DNA of 46,618 nucleotides from an uncultured Collinsella sp. (GTDB lineage: Bacteria; Actinomycetota; Coriobacteriia; Coriobacteriales; Coriobacteriaceae). Positions 7,818-15,290 of the stretch are shown here, in pieces (within the stretch, counting starts at the first letter, position 1; each line of letters starts with the position of its first letter). The notes under the pieces were generated by a model. It searched no databases. It was not told the origin of the DNA and saw nothing but the letters and a program-made list of their open reading frames with translations. Location of the stretch: positions 1 to 46,618 of the forward strand of contig CAAEEX010000113.1 of NCBI GenBank assembly GCA_900755005.1, in the 5' to 3' direction. Made by a program: the position numbers and the translations under genes.

Positions 7818-8627
7818 TTATATGCTCCGTTTTCTGATAGCACCCTTGATAGCCCAACAAAGTCCGAGGATGACAATGGGAACGACTGTTGCCAGCGCTA
7901 CAAATAGCAACGTCCCCGGCACGATGAATTGAATTGGTCGCGGGGACGCAAGGGTCGCCAGCCATGTCAAGTGCAGTGGCATATTTGGATTCCCATACCC
8001 CAAATAAAGCAGCAGGATGATGAACGATAGAACAAACGCGCCATTTCCAAAGAGCGAGATGGCCAGGACGAGCAGCAGGCATAACGTTGTGCAAATCAAG
8101 GCAGCAAGAGACAGCCGAAGAAGAAACTCTCCGATCATATCCATCGTCATTCCTATGCCACCCGCGCTTTGGACCGCACCAACGAGTATCGAAAAGAGAA
8201 CAAAACCACCGACAAGCGTGACAATCGAGACAAGAGTCCTTGCAACCAACAACTGTACTGTTTTCATTCCCCTTGCATAGGAAACAAGCCATTGAGATCC
8301 CGTTATCGGAGTTCGAAACGCATAGCCGATGACGAGAACAGCAACAATAGGAAAGAACAGAGAATGGGCAAGCGGTGCCACAGCGGAAAGGTAGCGAGCT
8401 CCATCTTTAACGAGGTCTCCCGGAATTCCCCCAAAACCATATTGTGGGTTTGGAAAGAAGCCCATAACACCGTCGCCAAGCCAATCGCTCGTTCCGTAGG
8501 CTCTCCATGGTTCATAAGACACAGAATAAAGCAATGCGAGCACGAAACCTGCCGCAATCAGCAGAAGAGGCGCTTTGCTCTTCATAACTCGATAGGCTTC
8601 AGCCTTAATCATATCTTCGCAGCGCAT
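7818..8627 (-). CDS. ABC-2 type permease subunit 2 of the RiPP locus
   Basis: This membrane protein of 269 residues has about six helices. After the first helix an outside loop contains AYGTSDWLGDG, closely matching YGTYGTSDLGG in the upstream permease, and both have a YA(R/K)G motif before the third helix, so the two are paralogues. They would form a heterodimer served by the ATPase at 9411-10139. The ATG at 8627 lies 2 bases after the upstream stop, with GAGGAGGGGG in front; the open frame further upstream lies inside the other permease. Such bacitracin/lantibiotic-type transporters often give self-immunity. Role inferred from context. Confidence 0.82.
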   Translation of the reverse strand: MRCEDMIKAEAYRVMKSKAPLLLIAAGFVLALLYSVSYEPWRAYGTSDWLGDGVMGFFPNPQYGFGGIPGDLVKDGARYLSAVAPLAHSLFFPIVAVLVIGYAFRTPITGSQWLVSYARGMKTVQLLVARTLVSIVTLVGGFVLFSILVGAVQSAGGIGMTMDMIGEFLLRLSLAALICTTLCLLLVLAISLFGNGAFVLSFIILLLYLGYGNPNMPLHLTWLATLASPRPIQFIVPGTLLFVALATVVPIVILGLCWAIKGAIRKRSI

Positions 8628-8629
8628 TT

Positions 8630-9433
8630 CTACCCCCTCCTCGCTTTGATTCCCATGACCCCGAGCTGCAACGAAACAACGGTGCAAATAACAGAGAAAA
8701 GAATGATCTGATTAATGGCTAGGCCTTGAAAGCACAGATTTCCAAGATGGCGTAAGTATGGTCCGACTGAGAGCCACCAGGGAATTAGCGTCGATGCGTG
8801 ATTGGAAAAGACCACCAGCGTATATTCATCGGAGGCGAGCAGCGTCCCGACCAACACCAACATAATGCTAAGCGGTGCATTTCTAAGTAAATAGAAAACT
8901 GCCATCGACTGAGCTACTAATGCAGCCAAAATAGCATCAATCAAAAGCAACACGGGTAGGTATCTATCAAGAAACACCCGCCCATCCACATAGCAGCCAA
9001 GCGGAGATTTGAAGAGAGCGAATCCCGAAAACAGGTTGAACGCTGCTGAAGTTGCAATCGTCAGAACAAGCCACTTTGCGACAACGGCCTTTGCTACACC
9101 CGTCCCTTTCGCATACGTCACTTCAGAAGACCTGCTTTGATAATCCATGGCGCAGGAAATAACAATGCATCCGACTAGAACGAAAAACCACTCGTAGGTC
9201 ATGAATAGTGCCGTCCGAACCGCCGAACCAGCCGGGTCAGTCTTGTCGAGGATGTTTGCAAAGAAACCAATCTGTTTGCCGACTCCCCCTAAATCAGATG
9301 TTCCATAAGTCCCATACATATTTGGATTACAGACATCTTTAACAATCCAAACTCCCCAGATCAACAACACGAAAAAGGCTGGATTTCTGAGCAACCGACG
9401 GGCTTCGCATCTAATCAGTCGCAGAAGTTGCAT
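8630..9433 (-). CDS. ABC-2 type permease subunit 1 of the RiPP locus
   Basis: This membrane protein of 267 residues has a cytoplasmic N-terminus (MQLLRLIRCEARRLLRNPAF), typical of ABC-2/BcrB/LanE-like permeases, then about six hydrophobic segments. The loop after the first helix holds YGTYGTSDLGG, shared with the downstream permease. Its start lies 23 bases inside the ATPase gene, indicating coupled translation. It does not look like a drug exporter of a named class. Immunity or export of the peptide product is inferred from position between ATPase and maturase. Confidence 0.82.
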   Translation of the reverse strand: MQLLRLIRCEARRLLRNPAFFVLLIWGVWIVKDVCNPNMYGTYGTSDLGGVGKQIGFFANILDKTDPAGSAVRTALFMTYEWFFVLVGCIVISCAMDYQSRSSEVTYAKGTGVAKAVVAKWLVLTIATSAAFNLFSGFALFKSPLGCYVDGRVFLDRYLPVLLLIDAILAALVAQSMAVFYLLRNAPLSIMLVLVGTLLASDEYTLVVFSNHASTLIPWWLSVGPYLRHLGNLCFQGLAINQIILFSVICTVVSLQLGVMGIKARRG

Positions 9434-10139
9434 TATCTGCCTCCCCGATCAAATCCAAAAACCGCTTTTCCAGACTTCTGTCTTTGTAGGAGTTTTCTTC
9501 CTTAACGAGAAGTCTGCCTTGATGGAGAAAAGCAAAAGATGTCGCAACTTTCTCCAATTCATCTAGGTTATGGCTTGAAATGAGCACCGTTTTATCCCGT
9601 TTGTCCTTCAACGACAGCAGGAGATCACGCACCTCAATCACACCCACTGGATCGAGCCCGTTTATGGGTTCATCCATGATGAGTAGTTGCGGGTTGCCCA
9701 GAAGAGCCGTTCCGATATCCAGACGACGCTTCATGCCGAGCGAGTATTGTTTTACCGATGCATCCGCCGCATTTTCTAGGCCAACGGCAGCGAGCACTCG
9801 ATTAACTTCACTTTTCGGCAGCCCCCACTCGATACAGCGTGAGATCAAGTTTTCTCGACCGGTTAAGTTCAAGAATGCCCCACAGCCGTCGGGGACGAAT
9901 CCGATATTTCTGCGTGCTCTTGCCAGACCTGTTCTCCCAGACTCGCCGAAAAAACTGATTGAGCCTTTCGTTGCTTTAAACAAGCCAAGAAGAATATCAA
10001 TCAACGTACTCTTCCCCGCGCCGTTCTCCCCAACGAGAGCGCACACTTCGCCCTCATCTATATCAAATGAAACATCAGACAACGCCCAGTTTTTGCCGTA
10101 GCGCTTTGATAGATCCTTGATTGAAATCGCATTACCCAT
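9411..10139 (-). CDS. ABC transporter ATPase (BcrA/LanF-like), RiPP locus
   Basis: This protein of 242 residues is a single nucleotide-binding domain: Walker A GENGAGKST near residue 38, signature YSLGMKRRLDIG near 130-140, Walker B LLIMDEP near 154-160 and H-loop SSHN near 190. The LGMKRR form of the signature is typical of ATPases paired with ABC-2 permeases in immunity or antibiotic export. It is the first gene after the precursor, separated from it by a 102-base gap with an intrinsic terminator, and it overlaps the next permease gene. Physiological direction and substrate are inferred. Confidence 0.88.
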   Translation of the reverse strand: MGNAISIKDLSKRYGKNWALSDVSFDIDEGEVCALVGENGAGKSTLIDILLGLFKATKGSISFFGESGRTGLARARRNIGFVPDGCGAFLNLTGRENLISRCIEWGLPKSEVNRVLAAVGLENAADASVKQYSLGMKRRLDIGTALLGNPQLLIMDEPINGLDPVGVIEVRDLLLSLKDKRDKTVLISSHNLDELEKVATSFAFLHQGRLLVKEENSYKDRSLEKRFLDLIGEADNATSATD

Positions 10140-10156
10140 GTCTCATGAACCTCATT

Positions 10157-10201
10157 AAAAAGGCAGCGCGGCCGACGGATGGCAGTTATCGACCACGCTG
10201 C
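10157..10201 (-). terminator. Attenuator between precursor gene and ABC genes
   Basis: On the minus strand a 9-bp stem (GCAGCGTGG with CCGCGCTGC, one G-U pair) is followed by C and five T residues, 41 bases after the precursor stop and 18 bases before the ATPase start. It should end most transcripts after the peptide gene and allow some readthrough. Confidence 0.75.
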
Positions 10202-10241
10202 TTACCCTCTGCTGTCTTAACCAGCATTAGCGTTCGCGTTG

Positions 10242-10352
10242 CTAGAAATGAACATATACGCCAAAACAGCTACAGCGCGAACACGGGTGGTAATTGCGGC
10301 AGCCACCACCGCCACCCTGCACGTTGCTACACGGATCGATTACCCAGTTCAT
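10242..10352 (-). CDS. Candidate RiPP precursor peptide, 36 residues, Cys- and Gly-rich
   Basis: The peptide begins MNWVIDPCSNVQ, has five glycines (13-17) and a Cys-rich end: cysteines at 8, 18, 24, 27 and 29, with CSRCSC at 24-29 and a tail FGVYVHF. AGGAG lies 7 bases before the ATG, and a promoter with 17-bp spacing lies just upstream. It is followed by a terminator and then the transporter and radical SAM genes, the expected layout for a precursor. I infer that it is the maturase substrate, with the Gly run as spacer or cleavage point and residues 18-36 as core. I do not recognise it as a known family, and no protease is encoded nearby. A metal-binding small protein is an alternative. Confidence 0.72.
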   Translation of the reverse strand: MNWVIDPCSNVQGGGGGCRNYHPCSRCSCFGVYVHF

Positions 10353-10391
10353 AATTATCTCCTTTCGATTTATCGTCTGTTTTAATACTCC

Positions 10392-10423
10392 GTTATCGTA
10401 TATCGATAACCTTATGATTTCAA
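10392..10423 (-). promoter_or_regulatory. Promoter and palindromic operator of the RiPP precursor
   Basis: On the minus strand -35 TTGAAA (10418-10423) and -10 TACGAT (10395-10400) are 17 bp apart. A perfect palindrome, GTTATCG-TATAT-CGATAAC (10392-10410), covers the -10. A dimeric HTH repressor bound there would block transcription; the Cro/C1-type protein at 10521-10847 is the nearest candidate, though this is inference. Confidence 0.7.
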
Positions 10424-10443
10424 GAACTATTTTCAAATAAATT

Positions 10444-10477
10444 AAGGCTCCTACCGATCGTTTGCGGTAGGAGCCTT
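10444..10477 (-). terminator. 13-bp hairpin between the HTH gene and the precursor
   Basis: Perfect arms AAGGCTCCTACCG (10444-10456) and CGGTAGGAGCCTT (10465-10477) surround an 8-base loop. On the minus strand the stem is followed by AATTTATTTG, a loose T-rich tail, so it probably ends the DUF2975-HTH transcript and insulates the precursor promoter. Confidence 0.65.
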
Positions 10478-10520
10478 GCGTGCATACGTGTTTGTCTTCT
10501 TGTCTTCTTATTCTGTTTTG

Positions 10521-10847
10521 TTATTCCTTAGAAAGATCTACTACGTAAACCTCTGTGGGCAATATCTCGGAGGGGTCGGGATTGCGTCTTTGCAAAATCT
10601 TATTCCGCGCGCGCGCGATGGTAAGTTCCTCAAGTTCTATTTCGCTCACGCGACGGATCAAATCTCCCGGCTGACAATCCAACTCAACACAGATATCGAG
10701 CAATGTCTTCAAGCGTATGGCCTTAATTTTTGCATTACGGATTTTAGAAATGTTAGCTGGCGTATGCCCAGTCGCTCTTATTAGATCGGCATTTGTTTTC
10801 CCGGTCTTGAGCAAAAGTGTCTCAACCTCAATAATGAGATAATCCAT
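10521..10847 (-). CDS. Cro/C1-type HTH transcriptional regulator (YozG-like)
   Basis: This protein of 108 residues has a helix-turn-helix in its first 65 residues (LKTGKTNADLIRATGHTPANISKIRN, then LKTLLDICVELDCQPGDLIRRV), the pattern of small Cro/C1 regulators commonly paired with DUF2975 proteins. The C-terminal 40 residues are charged and unrecognised. I start at the ATG at 10847, which follows AGGTGA 7 bases upstream; an in-frame TTG two codons earlier has no usable ribosome site. That AGGTGA overlaps the stop codon of the DUF2975 gene, so translation is coupled. It may regulate its own pair, the adjacent RiPP precursor, or both. Confidence 0.85.
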   Translation of the reverse strand: MDYLIIEVETLLLKTGKTNADLIRATGHTPANISKIRNAKIKAIRLKTLLDICVELDCQPGDLIRRVSEIELEELTIARARNKILQRRNPDPSEILPTEVYVVDLSKE

Positions 10848-10857
10848 GGTCAATCAC

Positions 10858-11427
10858 CTAGACCAAATCATCGGACTGGGACTGCAAAAGCGCCCCATAG
10901 CGCCAGAAGATCGACAAAGCGAAAGCAACCATCATTGCAATGATGGATCCCACATCCAAAGTGATGCCTGAGTCACCAATCTGAAGGAGAGCGGAATTCA
11001 TACGACAGCTCAACATACAATTACCCATCATTATTTTTAAATCGTTGCCAATCTGTAGAGAGCCCATCACGGCATTGATTGCAAATAGGCAAGCAATAAC
11101 GGTAATCATCCGTGCATGTCGAATAGTAAAAGGCGATTGACGACGGGCGACATCGAAGCTGATGCTTAACAATGTGAACTCCCCTGCAAGGAGCAAAACC
11201 GCCCATAGCGCCAAGTTTGGGAGCGCGATGCTGCCGCCCTTACCAAGCTCAACGACCCCCTCGATTACCACTGCGCCGTTCAAAATACTTTGGCATGCAA
11301 CAACAAATGCCGAACCAAAGACGGCGATGGTAGCGATGGCTATAAGTACCAGCACGGCACAAAGAACCATTCCGATTTTTCTCATGTTATCGAACGACAT
11401 CTCAATTCTTTGAGCGCTATTCGCCAT
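10858..11427 (-). CDS. DUF2975 family membrane protein
   Basis: This protein of 189 residues has four predicted membrane helices: about residues 20-45, 70-95, 105-130 and 155-180. It contains the FDVARRQSPFTIRHARMI stretch that typifies DUF2975 between helices two and three. The start at 11427 follows AAAGGAG. It is the first gene of a two-gene unit with the HTH regulator. Such pairs are widespread and of unknown role; the membrane partner may sense a signal and control the regulator. Whether it belongs to the RiPP locus is open, although the AT-rich composition continues through it. Confidence 0.8.
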   Translation of the reverse strand: MANSAQRIEMSFDNMRKIGMVLCAVLVLIAIATIAVFGSAFVVACQSILNGAVVIEGVVELGKGGSIALPNLALWAVLLLAGEFTLLSISFDVARRQSPFTIRHARMITVIACLFAINAVMGSLQIGNDLKIMMGNCMLSCRMNSALLQIGDSGITLDVGSIIAMMVAFALSIFWRYGALLQSQSDDLV

Positions 11428-11495
11428 AGTAACTCCTTTTGCCATCCAGCAGAACTCTTTCAATTATTTTATCGTTACCGGAAACTCTTCTCTAC

Positions 11496-11530
11496 AAGAA
11501 AAGGGGCGCACCTCCATCGGAAACGCCCCC
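11496..11530 (-). terminator. Rho-independent terminator after clpC
   Basis: On the minus strand GGGGCG pairs with CGCCCC (11525-11530 with 11503-11508, loop partly paired) and is followed by TTTTCTT. It lies 26 bases past the clpC stop. Confidence 0.75.
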
Positions 11531-11555
11531 TATCATGCAAGGTTATGCTCAATCC

Positions 11556-14198
11556 CTACAGCGCGCCGGAACCAGCTTGCACCATGCCGCCGGGGCCCGA
11601 GGTCACGCCGCCGCTCACAGGCGCGGCGTTGCCGGTGTGCGGCGCCGCCGGGGCGGTATCGCCACCGAGCGTGCCCGCCGGACGCGGTGCCGGGATCTCG
11701 CCCGTGCCGTGGCTAAAGACAAACTTGCCATCGGCCACGTCGCACAGGACGGTATCGCCCTCGCCCCACTCACCGGCCAGAAGCTCCTCGGACAGCGGGT
11801 CCTCGATAAGCTTTTGAATAGCACGGCGCAGCGGACGCGCGCCGTTGGTGAGGTCGGTGCCCTCGGCCACGATCTTGTCATAGGCCGCATCGGTGAGCTT
11901 GATGTTCATGCCGTTGGCGATCAGACGCTGACGCAGATCGTCCACCAGCAGGTGCGCGATCTTGGTGAGATTCTCGCCCGAGAGCTTCTGGAACACCACA
12001 ATGTCGTCGATGCGGTTGAGCAGCTCGGGGCGGAACAGGCGCTTGAGCTCGCCCATCGCGCGACCGCGGATCTCGCTCGACGTGAGACCCTGCTCGCCGG
12101 TAGTGCCAAAGCCCACGCTCGCATCCTGCGCAATCTCGCGGGCGCCCACGTTGGACGTCATGATGATCACGGTGTTGCGGAAGTCGACCGTCTTGCCCTG
12201 GCTATCGGTCAGGCGGCCCTCCTCCAGCACCTGCAGCAGGATGTTGAAGATATCGGGGTGCGCCTTCTCGATCTCGTCGAACAGCACGACCGAGTACGGG
12301 TGGCGACGAACGGCCTTGGTGAGCTGGCCGCCCTCGTCGTGACCGACGTAACCAGGAGGGCTACCGATGAGCTTGGAGACCTCGAACTCGCTACCGAACT
12401 CGGACATATCGAAGCTGATGAGCGCATCCTTGCTGCCAAAGAGGTACTCGGCGAGCGTCTTGGCGAGCTCGGTCTTGCCCGTGCCGGTGGGACCCAGGAA
12501 GATAAAGCTGCCGCCGGGGCGACGCGGATCCTTGAGCGGCGAGCGGCTGCGGCGCACGGCCTTGGCGACGGCCTCGACGGCCTCGTCCTGGCCGATAATG
12601 CGGGTCTTGAGCACGCTTTCGGTCTGCAGCAGGCGACGGCTCTCGCTCTCGGTGAGCGAGGAAACCGGCACGCCAGAGGTCACGGACACGATGTCGGCAA
12701 TCTGACTCACGTCGATGGTGAGCGGGCTGGCGTCGAGCTCGGCAGTCCAGGCGGCCTTGGCTTCGGCGAGTTCAATCTCAGCGGCCTTCTGCTGCTCGGT
12801 GATCTCGGCGGCCTTGTTCATGTCATCGCTCTCGGTGGCCTCCTGCGCGGCGGCCTTGAGCTCCTCTATGCGATGCTCAGCCTCGCGCACCGGCTCGGGC
12901 GCGCGATTCGCGGCGATGCGAGCGCGGGCACCGGCCTCGTCGATGAGGTCGATGGCCTTATCGGGCAGGAAGCGATCCTGGATGTAGCGGTTGGAAAGGT
13001 TCGCGGCGGCCTCGATAGCACCCTGCGTATAGCGCACATGGTGGTGCTCCTCGTAGCGCGGCTTGAGCGCGGTCAGGATCTTGACCGTGTCCTCGACGCT
13101 CGGCTCCTCTACATCAATGGTCTGGAAGCGACGCTCGAAGGCCGGGTCCTTGGTGAGGTACTTGCGGAACTCCTCGGCCGTGGTGGCACCGATGATCTGG
13201 AAAGTACCGCGCGCGAGCACGGGCTTGAGCATAGAGCTCGCATCGATAGAACCCTCGGCAGAACCGGCACCGATGATGGTGTGCATCTCGTCGATAAACA
13301 AGATGACGTCGTCGGCTTCGGTCGCCTCCTGGATCACGTTCTTGAGGCGCTCCTCAAACTCACCGCGATACTTGGCACCCGCGACAAGACCCGGCAGATC
13401 GAGCGTCCAGATATTCTGGTTCATAAGATTCTCGGGCACATTGCCAGCAGCAATCTGCTGCGCCAGGCCCTCGACGATGGCCGTCTTGCCCACGCCGGGA
13501 TCGCCCAGAATGAGCGGATTGTTCTTGGTGCGGCGCGAAAGGATCTCCATCATGCGCTGGACTTCCTTTTCGCGGCCAATCACGGGATCGAGCTCGCCGT
13601 CGCGCGCCTTTTGCGTGAGGTTGGTGGCGAACTGCTTGAGCGTGTCGGTGCCGCTCCCCTTTTGCTGAGAGGCATCCGAGCCGCTAAAGAACGGCAGACC
13701 CGCACCGGGACGACCAGCACCGGCGCCGGCGAGTGGACGCTTCTTGTCCTGGTCCTTGGCGGTGAGCTTCTCGATAGCCTTTTTGATGGAGGCGGACGAC
13801 ACACCCAGGCGCATGAGGATGTCCATGGCCATGCCGTTGCCCTCTTCGACGATACCGATCAGCAAGTGCTCGGTCGACACGTAGGTCTGGTTGTTCTCGC
13901 GCGCCACGCGGAATGAACGCTCCATCACGCTAATGACGAGCGGCGTAAAGGCGAGCTTAGCGGCCTCGGTCTCCTCGCTAGGCTCGGGAACGGTGGTCTG
14001 GACCTCTTTAAGTGTGTCCATGATGTCGTCGTAGGAGATATCGAGCGAACGCAGTGCCTCGGCGGCAATGCCCTCGTCCTCCTTGGCAAGCGCGAGCAGC
14101 AGGTGCTCGGTGCCCACCTTATTCGAATGAAGATCGAGCGCCTCTTGCTTGGCCATGGACATGACCTTACGCGCACGATCGGTAAAACGGTCTAACAT
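11556..14198 (-). CDS. clpC: ClpC, AAA+ unfoldase of the Clp protease
   Basis: This protein of 880 residues feeds unfolded substrates into ClpP. It has an N-terminal Clp-N repeat pair (1-145), a Gly/Pro linker, a first AAA+ ring domain (Walker A GDPGVGKT near 232-239, Walker B LFIDEMH near 300), a helical UVR/middle region (about 435-480), a second AAA+ domain (GPTGTGKT near 569-576, VVLFDEIEKAHP) and a D2 small domain. A tail of about 45 residues rich in Gly, Ala and Pro ends the protein and is not usual for ClpC. The ATG at 14198 follows AGAGGAA; the longer open frame upstream has no ribosome site. No CtsR or HspR operator of consensus form was seen upstream. Confidence 0.95.
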   Translation of the reverse strand: MLDRFTDRARKVMSMAKQEALDLHSNKVGTEHLLLALAKEDEGIAAEALRSLDISYDDIMDTLKEVQTTVPEPSEETEAAKLAFTPLVISVMERSFRVARENNQTYVSTEHLLIGIVEEGNGMAMDILMRLGVSSASIKKAIEKLTAKDQDKKRPLAGAGAGRPGAGLPFFSGSDASQQKGSGTDTLKQFATNLTQKARDGELDPVIGREKEVQRMMEILSRRTKNNPLILGDPGVGKTAIVEGLAQQIAAGNVPENLMNQNIWTLDLPGLVAGAKYRGEFEERLKNVIQEATEADDVILFIDEMHTIIGAGSAEGSIDASSMLKPVLARGTFQIIGATTAEEFRKYLTKDPAFERRFQTIDVEEPSVEDTVKILTALKPRYEEHHHVRYTQGAIEAAANLSNRYIQDRFLPDKAIDLIDEAGARARIAANRAPEPVREAEHRIEELKAAAQEATESDDMNKAAEITEQQKAAEIELAEAKAAWTAELDASPLTIDVSQIADIVSVTSGVPVSSLTESESRRLLQTESVLKTRIIGQDEAVEAVAKAVRRSRSPLKDPRRPGGSFIFLGPTGTGKTELAKTLAEYLFGSKDALISFDMSEFGSEFEVSKLIGSPPGYVGHDEGGQLTKAVRRHPYSVVLFDEIEKAHPDIFNILLQVLEEGRLTDSQGKTVDFRNTVIIMTSNVGAREIAQDASVGFGTTGEQGLTSSEIRGRAMGELKRLFRPELLNRIDDIVVFQKLSGENLTKIAHLLVDDLRQRLIANGMNIKLTDAAYDKIVAEGTDLTNGARPLRRAIQKLIEDPLSEELLAGEWGEGDTVLCDVADGKFVFSHGTGEIPAPRPAGTLGGDTAPAAPHTGNAAPVSGGVTSGPGGMVQAGSGAL

Positions 14199-14234
14199 GC
14201 TAGTTCCTCTTAGACGAGCTAGTTTTTTCAAACG

Positions 14235-14262
14235 CAAAGCGCCGCCCCGCGGCAGCGCTTTG
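14235..14262 (-). other. GC-rich hairpin in the clpC leader
   Basis: Arms CAAAGCGC and GCGCTTTG enclose a second G/C-rich pairing (GCC/GGC). It lies 37 bases before the clpC start. No T-run follows on the minus strand, so it may be a leader structure or a weak transcript end for the upstream DUF2798 gene. Nothing else is seen between 14199 and 14384. Confidence 0.4.
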
Positions 14263-14384
14263 GTCTCTTTACCCATATGGAGTATATGTTAACCGTTGGG
14301 ACCTTTCCCGCCCGTAGCCGCGCGACAACGTCTACAAAAAAGGAATTGCTCCGGTCTTTTTGGGAGTCTGGTCTTGAGCGTTGC

Positions 14385-14978
14385 CTAGCAGGCAGGCTCG
14401 GCGTCCATGCCCTCGGAAATGCTGGCAACCTCCTCGGCAGCGGGAGCACCCGGCATGTGCACGAGCTCCATGTGCGGCTCGGCAAAGACAGTTCCCATGG
14501 GGAAGGCGCGGCGGAAGACAAAACGAGCAACCGGACCGGCCACCAGCAGGTTCCAGGGCAGGGCCATGATAAAGTTGCGCGGAATGTTGACGAGCCACAT
14601 CATCGGCAGCGCCTGCAGGTTTGCAAGCGGGGCGCCGGGCATATGGAACAGGCCTTCGCACGCACCGTAGAGCGACATGATGATGACCATGGGAACGACC
14701 ATGCAGGAGCTGACGGCGAGCGTCATGGCGAGCGGCGAGCTCTTGCCCGGCGTGACCAAGTACTTAAAGGCGAAACCCTTGGCGAGCGGGCTGGCGACGA
14801 ACCAGTCGCAGCACATGGCAAAAACGTAGGCAACGGGGAAGCCGAGCCACGCGGCGGCAACAACCTCGCCGTTGATGGCCCCATGCTGCAGGGCAACGTT
14901 GTAGATGCTCATCCAGAGCACCATGCAAAAGCACATGATAAAGGTGAACAGCAGGCTCTCTCGTTTGTTGATAGGCAT
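14385..14978 (-). CDS. DUF2798 family membrane protein
   Basis: This protein of 197 residues begins MPINKRESLLFTFIMCFCMVLWMSIYNVAL, the typical opening of DUF2798 proteins, and repeats a related pair of helices (LAMTLAVSSCMVVPMVIIMSLYGA), giving two copies of the two-helix unit. The C-terminus (about 35 residues) is soluble and acidic. Function of the family is unknown. I prefer the ATG at 14978 because the N-terminus then matches the family; an ATG at 14987 is possible but sits only 2 bases from AAAGGA. A terminator-like hairpin in its leader (15023-15073) could attenuate it or simply end the upstream transcript. Confidence 0.72.
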   Translation of the reverse strand: MPINKRESLLFTFIMCFCMVLWMSIYNVALQHGAINGEVVAAAWLGFPVAYVFAMCCDWFVASPLAKGFAFKYLVTPGKSSPLAMTLAVSSCMVVPMVIIMSLYGACEGLFHMPGAPLANLQALPMMWLVNIPRNFIMALPWNLLVAGPVARFVFRRAFPMGTVFAEPHMELVHMPGAPAAEEVASISEGMDAEPAC

Positions 14979-15022
14979 AAAGGGCATGGTCCTTTCTGTG
15001 TTACGCCGCGACACCACGCAAC

Positions 15023-15073
15023 AAAAACGGGCGGGCAAGATGGAGCTGTTGGGACTTCATCTCGCCCGCCCGT
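15023..15073 (-). terminator. Terminator upstream of the DUF2798 gene
   Basis: On the minus strand ACGGGCGGGC pairs with GCCCGCCCGT and an inner AGATG/CATCT, then TTTTTG follows. It lies about 220 bases after the exporter gene at 15291-16859 and only 45 bases before the DUF2798 start, so it is either a late terminator or a leader attenuator. Confidence 0.75.
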
Positions 15074-15188
15074 GATACGTGCGTCTGCGACTACTTATGT
15101 GGTGGAACCAGCCTAGCACGAAAACCCCGCGCTTCGTAAGCGTTGAGTTTATGAAGATGCAGGGCGCCGATAATCCCCCAACCCCATA

Positions 15189-15288
15189 AGTTGCGGTGGA
15201 ATACGGACTATTTTGACCCTTTAAGCAGCAATTCAGTCCCTATTTCACCGCAACTCATTTGGTGCAAAGTGACCTGCCCCCCTGCACC
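15189..15288 (-). repeat. Two stem-loops after the ThrE-like gene
   Basis: AGTTGCGGTG (15189-15198) pairs with CACCGCAACT (15246-15255), and inside it GGACT (15205-15209) pairs with AGTCC (15235-15239). Next to the stop codon GGTGCA (15261-15266) pairs with TGCACC (15283-15288). None has a T-run. The remainder of 15074-15290 holds no gene I can see. Confidence 0.5.
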
Positions 15289-15290
15289 AA

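Noticed and set aside
10186..10227. A 13-codon open frame between precursor and ATPase that could be a leader peptide
   Set aside because: No ribosome site before its ATG, and its codons do not suggest control of the hairpin by ribosome stalling.
11439..13916. A plus-strand open frame of 825 codons opposite clpC
   Set aside because: It is a codon-bias shadow of clpC in GC-rich DNA: repetitive His/Leu/Gly composition, no motif, no ribosome site. Similar long shadows opposite lysS, asnB, murE, groEL and the arg genes were rejected for the same reason.
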